Shown: positions 23,853 through 36,303 of the stretch, in pieces
Numbering within the stretch: the stretch's first letter is position 1
How the letters are laid out: every line of letters starts with the position of its first letter
Assembly (NCBI RefSeq): GCF_040802235.1
Contig: NC_133166.1
Span: forward strand, 2,790,001-2,854,000
Reading direction: 5' to 3'
DNA: 64,000 nucleotides
Source: Manis javanica
Taxonomy: Eukaryota; Chordata; Mammalia; Pholidota; Manidae
The notes under the pieces: generated by a model
What the model saw: the letters and a program-made list of their open reading frames with translations, nothing else
The model's database searches: none
Told to the model about the DNA's origin: nothing
Program-made: the position numbers and the translations under genes

Positions 23853-25158
23853 CGGTCCTGGGAAAAGGAGCTTCTCAGTCAGTATAATTGCTATATGCTT
23901 TCTATCTTGTTTTTTTCAAAAATTCATCATGATACTTGTCTCCTATCTCTGCCCTCCATCAAAACGACAAGGGAAACAATTTTCAGGAATATGGAAAGAA
24001 CCCAAATTTGATTGACAATTGTTTGCTGGTCCGCACAATAACTATGAGGGGGCACAAAGAGGAATTTTAACAGGCTTAGCCACATCCCTCCCTGTCTCCC
24101 ACACCTAGTTTACATTAGAATATAGCATGTGAGGTGCTGGCTCTCTTCCCGGAGCATGTCCTCTGTCTATATTCTTTTTGTGTGGTTGGAGGAGGGTGGG
24201 AGGTTAAAGTTTTTCTGAGTATTTTGGGTCTCGATTGTTCTCTTGGGCCTGGATTGTTCTCAACTCTGAAATCATCTGCGGTTCACAGTGAGTGGCACAT
24301 ATTGGAGCCGCCTGCCCTTGGTCCCTACACCATGCATCCAGGAGGACCTAAGTAAGAGACCTTGTTTTTCAGTTTCCTGCTAGTGGTTCCTCATATTCAT
24401 CTTACAATCATAAAAAGAACCACCAGGGCTGGTCCAGCCATACATTGGCTCAGGTAGGTAAATGTGGAAGTTTCTCAAAAGGACTGTGGGCTCAGCTGAG
24501 TTTTAGCATCATTATGGACAGACTGAGATCACAGAAACATACATTCATTGAAACGTTGGTAAAGTATGCTTTGAAGGGGGCAAGGGATTTTGAAGTGCTT
24601 GTTTCAATACAGCTACTATGACTTACTCCTTGTTACCTAAAATCCTTTTAAGTATGTCAAGAGATCTATCTATATTTTAGGTCTTCTTTTTCAAATGTTT
24701 AAGTAATTTGTAAAACTAACATCTAAACCTAAACCATAAACCTTACCTTATTGACATGATTGTCTGTTTAAAATTGCAAAACATAAAAAGACTTTTCTGA
24801 ACTGTTGGGCATTGATGCATCAGGACATGACTAGGAAACTTCTAACCACTAAACTTGCATTTCAATACCTCTCATTGTAATACTTCTCAGCTAGTTTACC
24901 CATTACAAAATCTAATGCTGTTATTTGTAAATTTTACAGTTTTGGTATTAATATATTGTCCACATTTGCCACACCTCATGTTTCTGTATATTGAATCACT
25001 TCTTCTAATGATCTTCCAATCATACATCCCCCTTTCGTGGAAAAAGGATTTGGCTGTTGTGACTATTTATGAATTTGTAATGGAGACTAATATAAAAAGG
25101 CCAAGTGGAAAGACCACAAATGAATAATATAGGGTTCCAGAGTGAGTAGCCCCCAAGA
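23853..25158. other. Unassigned segment, units 3/4 type
   Basis: Equivalent of 11617-12826, but matches unit 4 (34359-35668) better, including a short inserted stretch near 24815-24890. No gene seen. Confidence 0.4.
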
Positions 25159-25688
25159 TGTGTCACTTTGGCATGCAGATTATTTTGAGCTGAAAACCAT
25201 CAAGGCCCAATATACTGAAGAAGATACTTTGACTTGCACATCCAACCTCACAACTGCACAAAATGGATGTGGATAGAGGAACTGTTCCTGAGGACAGGTA
25301 CCACTGCAGACAGCTGTAGTATAATGTGAACTAGGGGTAATAGGCAGGAAGGAAGGTGACAAAGTTATTGATTAAAATTTCCCTCTATGTGCCATTGTTT
25401 CTATGTGGCCAGTAAATTTTCTTTTTAATCAAGTACTTACTGTTTCATATTACTATAAATCACTTCCCATTTCCTTTGAGTCCTCAGACTCCTGACTCCT
25501 TCTCCTTGGTTCAGGATGACACGTATACCACATTCTCTCTGAATATCTTTGAACCCGTGTATATAGCTTACCCGTATATATGTAACTAAACTGATTTTTT
25601 TCTCCCCTTAATTCGTCTCATATCAGTTTGGTTCTTAGAGCAGCCAGAAGAACCTTGAAGGGTAGAAGAAATTTCTTCCTCCCTAACA
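25159..25688 (+). mobile_element. ERVL-type solo LTR, unit 3
   Basis: Equivalent of 607-1138, closer to the unit 4 copy. Confidence 0.6.
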
Positions 25689-25697
25689 ATATCAAGC

Positions 25698-25807
25698 GCT
25701 GACAGAGACCTCATTATGTGTGAGGTACTTTTCTGAGCACTTTGCAGATATTAAATCATATAACCCATACAATAACTCTAGGAAGTACAGAATTGTGACC
25801 ATATCCC
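25698..25807 (+). repeat. MIR SINE, right half deleted, unit 3
   Basis: Keeps the left half of the MIR at 1148-1383, then jumps at a CCATATCCCATTAG stretch to sequence equivalent to about 1776. The deletion removed roughly 520 bp. Confidence 0.8.
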
Positions 25808-26603
25808 ATTAGAAAAAGCTAAAAGTATTTAATGCCTGGGTATAACTGAATAAGTAAATCATACAATATTACAGAACACTGGAAACTATAGATTGTCTTT
25901 TGTCAGCATCTCAAACAATCTCATTGCCTCTTTTAGACACAAACACAGTCACATGCGCACATACATACACATATGTGCATCATGCATGAGCAGATGAAGA
26001 AAGACTTCTTAAATGTTGTACAATATTCACTAATAAAACATTTATTAACTGCGGATATTTTAACTGGATATATAATTATAGGTTGACATAAGACAATGAT
26101 TTATGACATATTATTGCGGCCAAGAGACCAGTAATGAATCTTCTTCATCTATTTATAAACTATCTTTCATCTGTTTTTAAGGATTTTTCTTTATCATTTG
26201 TTTTCAAACTTTGATTGTGATGTATTTTTATGTAACTTCCTATCTATTTATCTTACATAGAATTATTGTAGTTTCTCATATTTTGGAGAGTATAATTATT
26301 ATTTTAAATAAATTTCAGTGTAAATGAATTAAATTCTCCCAAAGCAGATATTGGCAGAATGGATTGTTTTTAAAAATCATAATCCACCTATATGCTGTCT
26401 GCAAGTGGCTTCCTTTGTTTACATTTGATTCAGAAAAAAACAACAAAAACAAGATTAAGAAGATACTTGCCCTTAAGAAAAAAAAACACAACAAAAACTT
26501 GATTAAACAAACCAATTACCAAAAAAAGGTAATTATATCTATTAGAAATATTACTGTGACATTTGATTTTTCAGTTAATTAGAACAATATTCCACATTGA
26601 ATA

Positions 26604-27545
26604 TTAGATACCAAGTTTGCAGCAATTCTTAAAGAGCCTATGGAAAGCATTTTTTACCTCTTTGTTCCTTAAGCTGTAGATCAAGGGGTTAAGCATGGGG
26701 ATCACCAACGTGTAAAACACAGAGGCCATTTTGTCAGTATCAAAGGAGTGAGTGGATTTGGGCTGCGTGTACATAAATAGTAGAGAACCGTAAAACACAA
26801 CCACCACCATCACATGAGAACCACATGTGGAGAAAGCTTTTTTCCTGCCTTCTGCAGAATGTATTCGAAATATGGCTATTAAAATCAGTACGTAGGATGC
26901 TAAGATTACTAGGAGGGAAGACATCAAATTAAGTGCTGAAAATGCGATGATCAACAATTCTATTTCTTGTGCATTTGAGCAGAGCTTAAATAGTAAGGGA
27001 ACATCGTCACAGTAGAAATGACTGATGACATTAGTGCCACAAAAAGTTAATGTAAAAATCTTGATAGTGAACAGTAGAGCCTGGAAGGTACCGCAGAGGT
27101 ATGGAATGCCTACCAACACGTGGCAGAGTCTCTGGGACATGATGACATTGTAGAGCAGAGGGTGACAGATGGCCAAATAGCGGTCATAGGCCATAGCGGA
27201 CAGGATGAAATATTCAGCGATAATGAACATCAGGAAGAAAGCCAACTGCGTGGCACATGCATAGTAGGAGATGGTATTCTGATCCACAATGAAATTTACC
27301 AGCATCTCGGGGCAAATGACAGTAGGATTACCAAGATCAATGAAAGCCAGGTGTTTGATGAAAAAATGCATAAGTGTGTGGAGGCGGGAGTCCACCTGGG
27401 TCAAGACGATCATGCCCAGGTTGCCCACCACCGCGACTGTGTAGATGATGAGGAAGACCCCAAAAAGTGGGGCCTGCAGCTCAGGCTGCCTTGTGACCCC
27501 CACCAAAATGAACTCAGTCAGCGATGTGAGGTTCTTTTGTTCCAT
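26604..27545 (-). CDS. Olfactory receptor, OR8K5-like, copy 3 (open, most divergent)
   Basis: Odorant G-protein-coupled receptor of 313 codons without stop or frameshift. It shares with copy 4 Ala38, Ala110, Cys151, Gln193, Val245, Thr260, Asn299 and Gly312, against copy 1. Private changes cluster at residues 186-208 around TM5 (Phe186, Lys187, Glu194, Ile199, Ala201, Leu205, Met208), and Arg227-Ile228 follow. The first intracellular loop reads LHTLMHFF instead of the family's LHTPMYFF (P58L, Y60H), and Ser74 is Pro. These hit highly conserved positions, so reduced function is possible although the frame is intact. The upstream solo LTR is of the units 1/2 kind. Confidence 0.93.
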   Translation of the reverse strand: MEQKNLTSLTEFILVGVTRQPELQAPLFGVFLIIYTVAVVGNLGMIVLTQVDSRLHTLMHFFIKHLAFIDLGNPTVICPEMLVNFIVDQNTISYYACATQLAFFLMFIIAEYFILSAMAYDRYLAICHPLLYNVIMSQRLCHVLVGIPYLCGTFQALLFTIKIFTLTFCGTNVISHFYCDDVPLLFKLCSNAQEIELLIIAFSALNLMSSLLVILASYVLILIAIFRIHSAEGRKKAFSTCGSHVMVVVVFYGSLLFMYTQPKSTHSFDTDKMASVFYTLVIPMLNPLIYSLRNKEVKNAFHRLFKNCCKLGI

Positions 27546-27605
27546 TTGGTCCAGGAGCTCTTCTAGGAGGAGGCAGAGGAGTTGTTACTAGCTTTCCTGC
27601 AGTGC

Positions 27606-28258
27606 TGAGGCAGGTGTGGGTTTAGTCAGAGTAGGGTGAGAGCCTGTGAGGAAGCGAAACAGGACAGTTGCAGTTGGGGCAATGTAACAATGTACAAGGA
27701 AATTCCTACCGAAGCTCCATGTTAAACATTAAGCAAAGTTAGATTCGTTAAGATAAAAATACCAAATTAGGAATATAGGCCGTCTTCACGGGGATTGGTT
27801 ATAACAAAGGACAGCATTCAGGCAAGAAGTAGTAAGAAACAGACAACTCAGTTTAACTTAATATATAAACCCCTAGGCTCAGCCCAGCCAGGGGACCTCT
27901 TGTCCCCTCCCAGCATGCTCCAGGAATTCTGTGTTTTTGCTTTCTCCCTAAATAAAAAGTCTCTCTGTCCTACTTGCCTACCTTGAGCGTTAGTGATGTT
28001 CATTCTTTGACTTCGCGACCAAGAGCCCAGGCATCATCTTTTGGAAGCTCGTCCTGGCTGTCTCCACGCTCTCAGCCACTGAGAGAGCAGCTGCCATTCC
28101 CTACTACTCTCGCTTTAATGAGTGCCTCCCATACCTGTACTCATCCCACCTGTGTGAGAATTCTTTCTTGTCCAGAGTCAAGAACCCTCCCCCATCCAGG
28201 TTGAGGATTCACCTGGTGTGCAGGTAGAGACCTTCCCAGTCACGGTTGCCCAGCAACA
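27606..28258 (+). mobile_element. Solo LTR (ERV1-like) upstream of OR copy 3
   Basis: Equivalent of 4951-5646, at the same insertion site, with small internal deletions. Its presence beside a unit-4-type receptor gene is the key evidence that unit 3 is chimeric. Confidence 0.75.
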
Positions 28259-28464
28259 CTGCCTGCTAACCAACTGTATTTGCAGATAGAATGGACATTT
28301 TTCTATGTAATAGGGAATAGAAGCATAATTCCCACATCTGATTTGGAAACTAAAATAAATGATAGAGTCTTTTACTCCCCTAGATGAGGGATCCATAGGA
28401 AGCATACGTACTATATGCATGTAAACTCCAAATAGTGTCGGTAATATTTGGAACAAATACATAG

Positions 28465-28580
28465 ACAGCATTCAGGCAAGAAGTAGTAAGAAAAAGACAA
28501 CTCAGTTTAACTTAAGATATAAACCCCTTGGCTCAGCCCAGGCAGGGACCTCTTGTCCCCTCCCAGCATGCTCCAGGAGT
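28465..28580 (+). repeat. Displaced duplicate of an internal LTR segment, unit 3 only
   Basis: About 116 bp matching 27811-27925 of the neighbouring solo LTR, including its TATA-box stretch but not its polyadenylation signal. It sits inside spacer that is uninterrupted in the other units, between CATAG and CCATGG-like sequence. Probably a short templated or transposed local duplication. Confidence 0.8.
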
Positions 28581-29609
28581 TCCATGGATTTAAAAAAATC
28601 CATACAGGTACTAATATAGAATTATTAGATCGTGTTTTCTTTACACAGTGGTATCACAATTCCTCTTTAGTATGCTCTGTTTTTGTCTGAGAATTCTGTG
28701 GAATTTTGATATTTTACAAAGAGAGGCAGAAATAATATGGACCATAATGTTTTTCATTATTTTAATTGTAATCCCATTGTTGTGTTAAGAATATGAAACA
28801 TGAGATTTACCCCATTAGATTTTTAAGTGTGCATCACAGTGTGGTTAACTCTAGACAAGGTGTTGTACAGCAGATCACGAGATCTTATTCATCTTGCATA
28901 AGTGAAACTTCACACCTTTTGATTAGCAGTTCTTACATGATTCAACATCCAACATCTGGGTATTTATCAAAAAGAATTGCTGCTATCATCTTATAGAGAT
29001 ATTAATTCCCTGCCCAAGCTTATTTGGAAAAGGATATTTCTGAGCAGTTTTGAGCATCCTGATTTACATTTTAAATACTTCCATTTAGGACTAACCACCA
29101 AAGAAGACAGGATAAAAAAAGTATGCAAAGGGATGACTGACTTTTTAATCTTAAGGCATGGTGATAAAAGTTAGGAATATTTTGAGGTTCAGAACTTTCT
29201 CTGTAATACTTGAAAATAATTTCATTTATTTGTTAATCTACTCAATCAGTTTGTAAAGCCTATTGTGGAAAAACAACCAAGTAGTAAACAACCCAAAAGG
29301 GAAAACAAACTCCTCAAACATCTAAACGCTCATGTGTAGTCTTTATATTAAAATGATTTGCAGTTTATAACATATTGCTTGGGGAATACATATCTTAAAA
29401 TATTCTTTATCCAATATTGCATTGGATATGTTTATATAAAATAATGTACATCAAGTATTACATAGGACATTTACTAAGAATGGTTTGTTTATCTGAAATT
29501 CAAAAGTAATGGGATGTCCTGTGTTTCATCTGGAAATTCTAACTTTAATTAATAGCTTCTATTAAATGAAATCAGTGATGATGTTTCCAGTTATCTCAAG
29601 TTTCCCCTT

Positions 29610-29895
29610 CAGTTGTAATACTCAAATTCCACTACACCTCTCACAGATCAAGTGGGTCTATGAAATCTAGTCATAGAATAGTCATAATCTAATGCTCTAA
29701 AAATACCATACTACTCCAGAGAACTCCAGTTAACAAAGGAGATAATGTCTGTTTGTGGTGTTGAGAAAGAATCAACTGTCAGTGACCATAACAGTGTCCA
29801 TGGTCAGAAGCTCAGAATCATAGTAAATGACCAACACCCAGATGATGATGAGATCAACAATTCCCATCCACTCACCTTTAATGAGGAACTGGATT
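29610..29895. promoter_or_regulatory. Conserved upstream block, unit 3
   Basis: Equivalent of 6890-7175, about 2.1 kb upstream of the copy 3 start codon. Confidence 0.4.
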
Positions 29896-30319
29896 TTCAT
29901 CTCCTAACTTGCTCTTTTTCTATGAATGGAGAGAATTTATGCTTTTCCTCCCGTTTGTGATGCTCCCTGAAGAGGAGGAAGATGTCCAAATCACCTGAGA
30001 GAATTTTTTAATGTCTTGTGGTGCCTGCTAATTATCCAAGACACCCTATATATTCTCTAGTGAGAAAGTATAAGGGTCAATTCAAGCAAAGGAGCAAAAC
30101 AACATGACTGATACATACAGTTCCATGGAGACCTGCATTATATAAAGATACTCTCACAGAATCAATGATAAAGTAACCATGGAAAACACTTTTACAGAAC
30201 GTTATCCCAGTGAAACTGTACAGTTTCAAAAGTAACGAAAAAACTAGAAATGACCTTATCATCATTACACAGAATTTTTTCTTTGAATTTATTATTCTTA
30301 TTATTTATTATTAATCGAA

Positions 30320-30410
30320 CTTAACTATCAGTTAAGTTTTGGGGAGTCAAACTCAGACACACATCTACTGTGTGGGAGTCAGTGCCCTGAGCCCTGCATT
30401 GCTCAAGCTG
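30320..30410. mobile_element. Tigger-type DNA transposon remnant, unit 3
   Basis: Right-hand end only, same truncation as units 1 and 2. Confidence 0.75.
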
Positions 30411-30795
30411 TAATTGAACTTCTAACTTATATTGGGAAATCTTCTTTCATTAGGACTGCACTGAAAACTGTGGATAACAGATAATATTTCCTTGAGAAAT
30501 GTTATTCAATTGGTGTTCTAAAAAGATGATTCAGAGAGTTAGACGGCAGCTCTAAGTAATTCAACTTCTGCAGTTAAGAAAGTCTTCCATAAGCTGTGTG
30601 TGCATATAATGGCTGCTGGTCACACATGGCTATTGAGCACTTGAATTGGAAATAGTTCCTAAGGATTGAAATTTTATTATACTTAGCTTTAATTTATACT
30701 TAAATATTTACTCACTGCTGCATTGGAGAGCTCAGATGTGATGGACGGCTGTCATTTTCAATTTTGAAATATCTAGCCTTAACATGATTGCAAGG

Positions 30796-32969
30796 TATAA
30801 CTCCCAGGGGGGATAATATTTTCCCAGCCCAGGGCAAAATGCCTTTGAAATGATATCAGTGAAAGAGAGAAATAAAGTGGGAGAAACCCGTTTATTACCC
30901 ACAAGCAGTCATCCATTCTGGTCACCTGGCTCTCTTGCAAACCGGCTGCAGGAAAATGGGGACCCAACCTATTTGATCCTGATATGCCCTTGCTCTTCCT
31001 TATAATAATGTGTTGATATGGCAATGCAGTAAGGCCAGGTGAGAGATTCTGGAACTATTGCAATTTTACCCACAGCCCACCAATCCAGAAATCTTGCCTC
31101 ATAAGATACTCATTCCTGATCTTTCACAATGGCCCTTGTGCGAGATAAATGGAGCACTGTAACCAGACTCACAGCATACAGTAGCAAAAGCAAGGAAACC
31201 ATGATAATCCTCAAGCCGGAGGATTCATCTAAATTCAGTCCTATGCAGATTTAGTCCGTAGCTCACCCATCTCACAGGTGCTAGTAGCTGAATGTATAGG
31301 GAGCTCAGAGCAGTCATCATGTGGCAGCTGCAGCTAGCGGGGTGGGTCCAGGCCACAGGAACTATAGGGGAAAATAACCTGAAGTGTGATAAGATACATG
31401 TTTTAATGATACCAGCATAGGCAAATCTTGTCTATAAGGTAGGATACATGTAAGAGAGTGGTCCTGTGAAAGGAAAGTGGTGGGAATGGGATCACGTTCT
31501 GGTCTAGTCTAGCAGACTTTCATCCCACTCTCTTTTGGAGTTACACATGGGTCAATGTGGGGCTATGGGAGGTACATCCCTGGCCATAACGAAAAAACAA
31601 AACTTCCTCCAAAAGATGCTCTTACCTCCTGGACATTTTGGGCACACTACCACGATCTTTGGGGGCCACTCTGCTGTTATTCCAAGAACACACACGGTTT
31701 GCTTCCAGGCCTTTTCCCCAAGGAGCCAGAAGGGCCAGCCATTGCTGATCCATGTGTCAAAATGCCCAGGGCCACAACCACTCAGTAGAGTCCCCAGGGT
31801 TTAATGAAGTTGGAGCTGGCAGCACAATGTTACTCTGATGACAATATCCTGGCTTCAGTAACACCTCCTTCCTTTGCACATTCAGCTGTACAGGAGAAAC
31901 AGCAATGTGTATTAGCATGTCCATGGGGACCAAGACTCCTTTTTTGGGGTTCTCATTCAAACACTGTAGCACTGCCCATAAGTGAACTGACCAGCCCAGT
32001 AGACTATTGATGTCCACCTTCAGGCCAGATTTCAACAAACCATTGCACCTGTCTATCACACCTGCCCCAGGACACTTACATGGTACCTGAAACTTCCACT
32101 TTATTCCTAATTGCTGCATCCATCCTTGGAACGCATGTCCAGTTAAGTCGGTGGCTTGATCACTCTCAATACCTGTGGTTGGCTATAGGCTACAAAGGGA
32201 AACTCTAAGACCCTTTTAGTGGTTTGCTGATCTGTATGAAATGCAGGAGAAGCAACTGATAGTCCAGTAGGTGTGTCCACACAAGTCATGGCATACCGAT
32301 ACCCTTCGGACATGGGCACAGGCCCAATATAGTTTATCTGCCACCTGACAAAGGGGGTATTGCCCCCTTTATTTCTGGCTCTTGTTGCTGTGTGACACAG
32401 TGTAAGTCCCTCTTAAAGCACACCAGGAACTCCTTCTGGTCTCCACTGACTTCCTCAAAAGTCAACAGCAAGACCCATTGACAGCTACAGCCCACCTTGT
32501 CTTTTGCCACACAAGCAACAAATATTGACATAACCATTGGGCTACATCAGAGGCAGGCTTTTCTTCTAGCCAATACACATGGGCCAATGTGTGTGGTTCA
32601 TCATTCCCTGTGGATGCCAAAGGCAAATGACTGGCCACATGATATGTGGTAACAGCGTTAGACTGACCAAAGGCCCATAGGTCTTGCCACAACTCTTGCC
32701 CACAAAGGGTTCAGTGACCAGCCATCCAGTTGGCATGGTACCAGGTTGGTAGCCACAGGGTCATTCCCAGTACGGTCCAACTGTCAGTGCAGACAGCTGT
32801 TGGGGAAGGCTCCTGGGTGATCACAAGCCATACTGCCTGGAGCTCAGCCCATTGGCTGCTCTTCCCCTCTCCATCCTCCATCCATATTGTCTCAGTCTTA
32901 GGATGGGAAGCCACAGCCCTCCACCTCAGGTACTGAAGGCAAAACCTGATGGCAAGTTTGGCTTGGATT
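30796..32969 (-). mobile_element. ERVL-class retroviral fossil, unit 4
   Basis: Equivalent of 8094-10205. The integrase C-terminal part is the easiest to read here (about 31757-32119), with GAGVIDRCNGLLKSG and VLPAPTSLNPGD words typical of the ERVL class. RNase H-like words (SSQWAEL, VCTDSW) lie at about 32711-32914. Broken many times. Confidence 0.8.
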
Positions 32970-33554
32970 TCCTGGCTTCAAGAAACCTTCAAAAGTTCAA
33001 TCAGAAATTCCTTATGTAAAATTCCAGCAAAGCACATTTAAAAGAGCCTGATCATTCACTGTTCTTGCTGCACTTATGTAAATAATCAAGCCAAGTGTTT
33101 TGAAGCTTAATATGGTTACCACTAATAAAAATGAGGGTGATTTTTAGAGAGGAAAGAGGTATGTTTCAGTAGTACAGACTAATTGATACTAGACTCTAAT
33201 TCTAGTCAATATAAAACAGACTGGACCCTGAGTTCCGATTTCCACAAAATACCTGGATATGACTCTCCAAACATTTCTAATTTTTCTAATTTCCTCCCTT
33301 CATTTAACTTGGAGGCTTCCTGCTCCCAGGCCTCATATTCAGCCATGCATTCTTAATCTCCTTGCCAAGTTTGTTCCCTCCAGAACAGAAGATCTGACCC
33401 CAGATGTTGCCTGGACAGAGATTTGCACCCACCCCTCATGCTGATAAGGATGTACATCAGCAACCCCACAACCTAGCTGCACCCTCCTTTCATGTGCTGT
33501 TGTCCATCTCAGCCACTGCTAAGAGTTCTCCATGACCATGACAACTTTGCCTGA

Positions 33555-34358
33555 CAGACAGTAAAGAAATCAGCCAATAGAGCCTCTCAGATTGTCAGCA
33601 GCTCTCAGAATCATGGGAGAGTTTAGTCCCATTTTAGGGACTGGGCATCCTGGCTACTCCCTTGATTGGACCCCTACTGATGCTTTTCCAAGCTCTCATA
33701 TTAGGACCATGTTTACATAATGTTCTAATTAAATTTATTTCCTCTGGTTTAAAGTCCACAGCTTCAGATGGTGATGCAAATGGAACCCCCTATGACAGTC
33801 TCATGACTTTTACCATGAGCCACCAGATAGACAACTCAGAGAGTGAAACCAGACTGCCTTTCCCAGCCACCCCCATTGCCAGCAGGAAGTAGCTTGAGTG
33901 GTCTTTGCCCTTGTACTTAATGGCAGTTAGGGTTACCTCTTCTTAGGCATGTGTCTGTCAGACACAGGCAGCTGGAACTCAAGAACCCAGACACAGGCAG
34001 ATAGAACTCAGGGTCCCAGTAAGGCACAGGTAGAAGGGACCTAGGGTCAAGTCTTCTCAGTAAACAGGAAGTCTCATCCTGGACATTTGGGAAAAAGCCT
34101 GAGAAACCAGGTGAGTTTTTCTTTCCCTTGATGCTAGCTCAGCCACAGCAGGAGTCCCCAGCAACAACTCCCAGCCACTTGCATGGTTTCTCCAGTTTTG
34201 GGCTTATAAACCCTGGACACTGCAGCTCCACGGTGTCCTCCCTTGGACCCCCTCCTGGTAAGCAGGAACTTTCCTTTCTTCTTTCACTCTTTTATTAAAC
34301 TATGCTGGTTGCTCCATTCTCCTGTCAGCTGGCTTCATTCTTTATCACCTCCAAGACA
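33555..34358 (+). mobile_element. ERV1-class retroviral fossil (env end plus 3' LTR), unit 4
   Basis: Equivalent of 10780-11616. The envelope membrane-anchor words are clearest at about 33662-33740. The LTR (about 33951-34358) has a damaged left end. Broken fragment. Confidence 0.7.
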
Positions 34359-35668
34359 CGATCCTGGGAAAAGGAGCATCTCAGCCAGTATCATTCAATA
34401 TGCATTAAATCTTATTTTTTTGAAAAATTCATCATGATACTTTGTCTCCTGTCTCTGCCCTCTGTCAAAATGACAAGGGAAGCAATTTTCAGGAATATGA
34501 AAAGAACCCAACTTTGATAGACAATTGTTTGCTGGTCCGCACAATAACTATGAGGGGGCACAAAGAGGAATTTTAACAGGCTTAGCCACATCCCTTCCTG
34601 TCTCCCACACCTAGTTTACATTAGAATATAGCCATGTGAGGTGCTAGCTCTTTTCCTGGAGCATGTCTTCTGTCTATATTCTTTTTGTGTGGTTGGAGGA
34701 GGGTGGGAGGTTAAAGTTTTTCTGAGTATTTTGGGTCTCGATTGTTCTCTTGGGCCTGGATTGTTCTCAACTCTGAAATCATCTGCGGTTCACAGTGAGT
34801 GGCACATATTGGAGCCGCCTGCCCTTGGTCCCTACACCATGCATCCAGGAGGACCTAAGTAAGAGACCTTGTTTTTCAGTTTCCTGCTAGTGGTCCCTCA
34901 TATTCATCTTACAATCATAAAAAGAACCACCAGGGCTGGTCCAGCCAAACATTGGCTCAGGCAGGTAAATGTGGAAGTTCCTCAAAAGGATTGTAGGCCC
35001 AGCTGAGTTTTAGCATCATTATGGACAGACTGAGATCCACAGAAACATACATTCATTGAAACGTTGGTAAAGTATGCTTTGAAGGGGGCAAGAGATTTTG
35101 AAGTGCTTGTTTCAATACAGCTACTATGACCTACTTCTTGTTACCCAAAATCTTTTTAAGTATGTCAAGAGATCTATCTATATTTTATGTCATCTTTTTA
35201 AAATATTTAAGTAATTTGTGAAATTAAAATCTAAACCCAAACCATAAACCTTACCTTATTGACATGATTGTCTCTGTTTAAAATTGCAAAACATAGAAAG
35301 ACTTTTCTGAGCTGTTGGGGATTGATGCATCAGGACATGACTAGGAAACTTCTAACCACTAAACTTGCATTTCAATACCTCTCATTGTAATACTTCTCTG
35401 CTAGTTTACCCATTACAAAATCTAATGCTGTTATATGTAAATTTTATAGTTTTGTTATTAATATCTTGTCCACATTTGTCATAGCTGGTGTTTCTGTCTA
35501 TTGAATTACTTATTCTAATGATCTTCCATTCATACATCCCTCTTTTGCGGAAAAAGGACTTGGCTTTTGGGATTATTTATGAACTTTTAATGGAGACTAA
35601 TCTAAAAAGGCCAAGTGGAAAGAACATAAATGAATATTATAGGGGTCCAGAGTGAGTGGCCCCCAAGT
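34359..35668. other. Unassigned segment, unit 4
   Basis: Equivalent of 23853-25158. No gene or named repeat seen. Confidence 0.4.
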
Positions 35669-36197
35669 TGTGTCACTTTTGCAAACAGATTATTTTGAGC
35701 TGAAAACCGTCAAGGCTCAATAGACTGAAGAAGATGCTTTGACCCCCACCCCCCATCCCCCACCTGCGCAAAGAGGCTGTGGATGAAGGACCTGCCCTTG
35801 GAGGACAGGCTCCCCTGCAGCAGCTACAGGACCATGAGAACCAGGGTAACAGGCAGGAGGGAAGGGCATGGAGCCATTGATAAAAAGTTCCCTCTATTGC
35901 CATTGTTTTTATGTGGCCAGTAAATTTTTCTTTTTAATCAAGTATTTACTGTTAATATTCCTATAAATTACTTCCCATTTCCTTTGAGTCCTCAGATCCC
36001 TGACACCCTCTCCTTGGTTCAGGATGACATGTGTACCGCATTCTCTCTGAATATCTTTGAACCCGTGTATAAAGCTTACCTGTACATATGTAATTAAACT
36101 GATTTTTTTTCTCCCCTTAATTCATCTCATATCAGTTTGGTTCTTAGAGCAGCCAGGAGAACCTTGAAGGGTAGAAGAAATTTCTTCCTCCCTTACA
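35669..36197 (+). mobile_element. ERVL-type solo LTR, unit 4
   Basis: Equivalent of 607-1138; old LTR fossil. Confidence 0.6.
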
Positions 36198-36206
36198 ATA
36201 TCAAGC

Positions 36207-36303
36207 GCTGATAGAGACCTCATTATGTGTGAGGCACTTTTGTATATATTAAATCCTATAATCCATATAATAACTCTAGGAAGTACAGAATTGTGACCAT
36301 ATC
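36207..36303 (+). repeat. MIR SINE, right half deleted, unit 4
   Basis: Same deletion junction as unit 3 (25698-25807), showing common descent of this part of units 3 and 4. Confidence 0.8.

Larger units (their letters stand above)
20287..30795. repeat. Tandem unit 3 of the OR8K5-like array, apparent chimera
   Basis: About 10.5 kb. From 20287 to the OR coding region it carries the features of unit 4: it lacks the second half of the MIR plus about 400 bp beyond, and lacks the long LTR. From just upstream of the OR start codon it carries the features of units 1 and 2: a solo LTR at -62 and the 5 kb spacer deletion. About 230 bp just downstream of the OR gene is missing only here (near 26512-26530). 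Confidence 0.85.
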
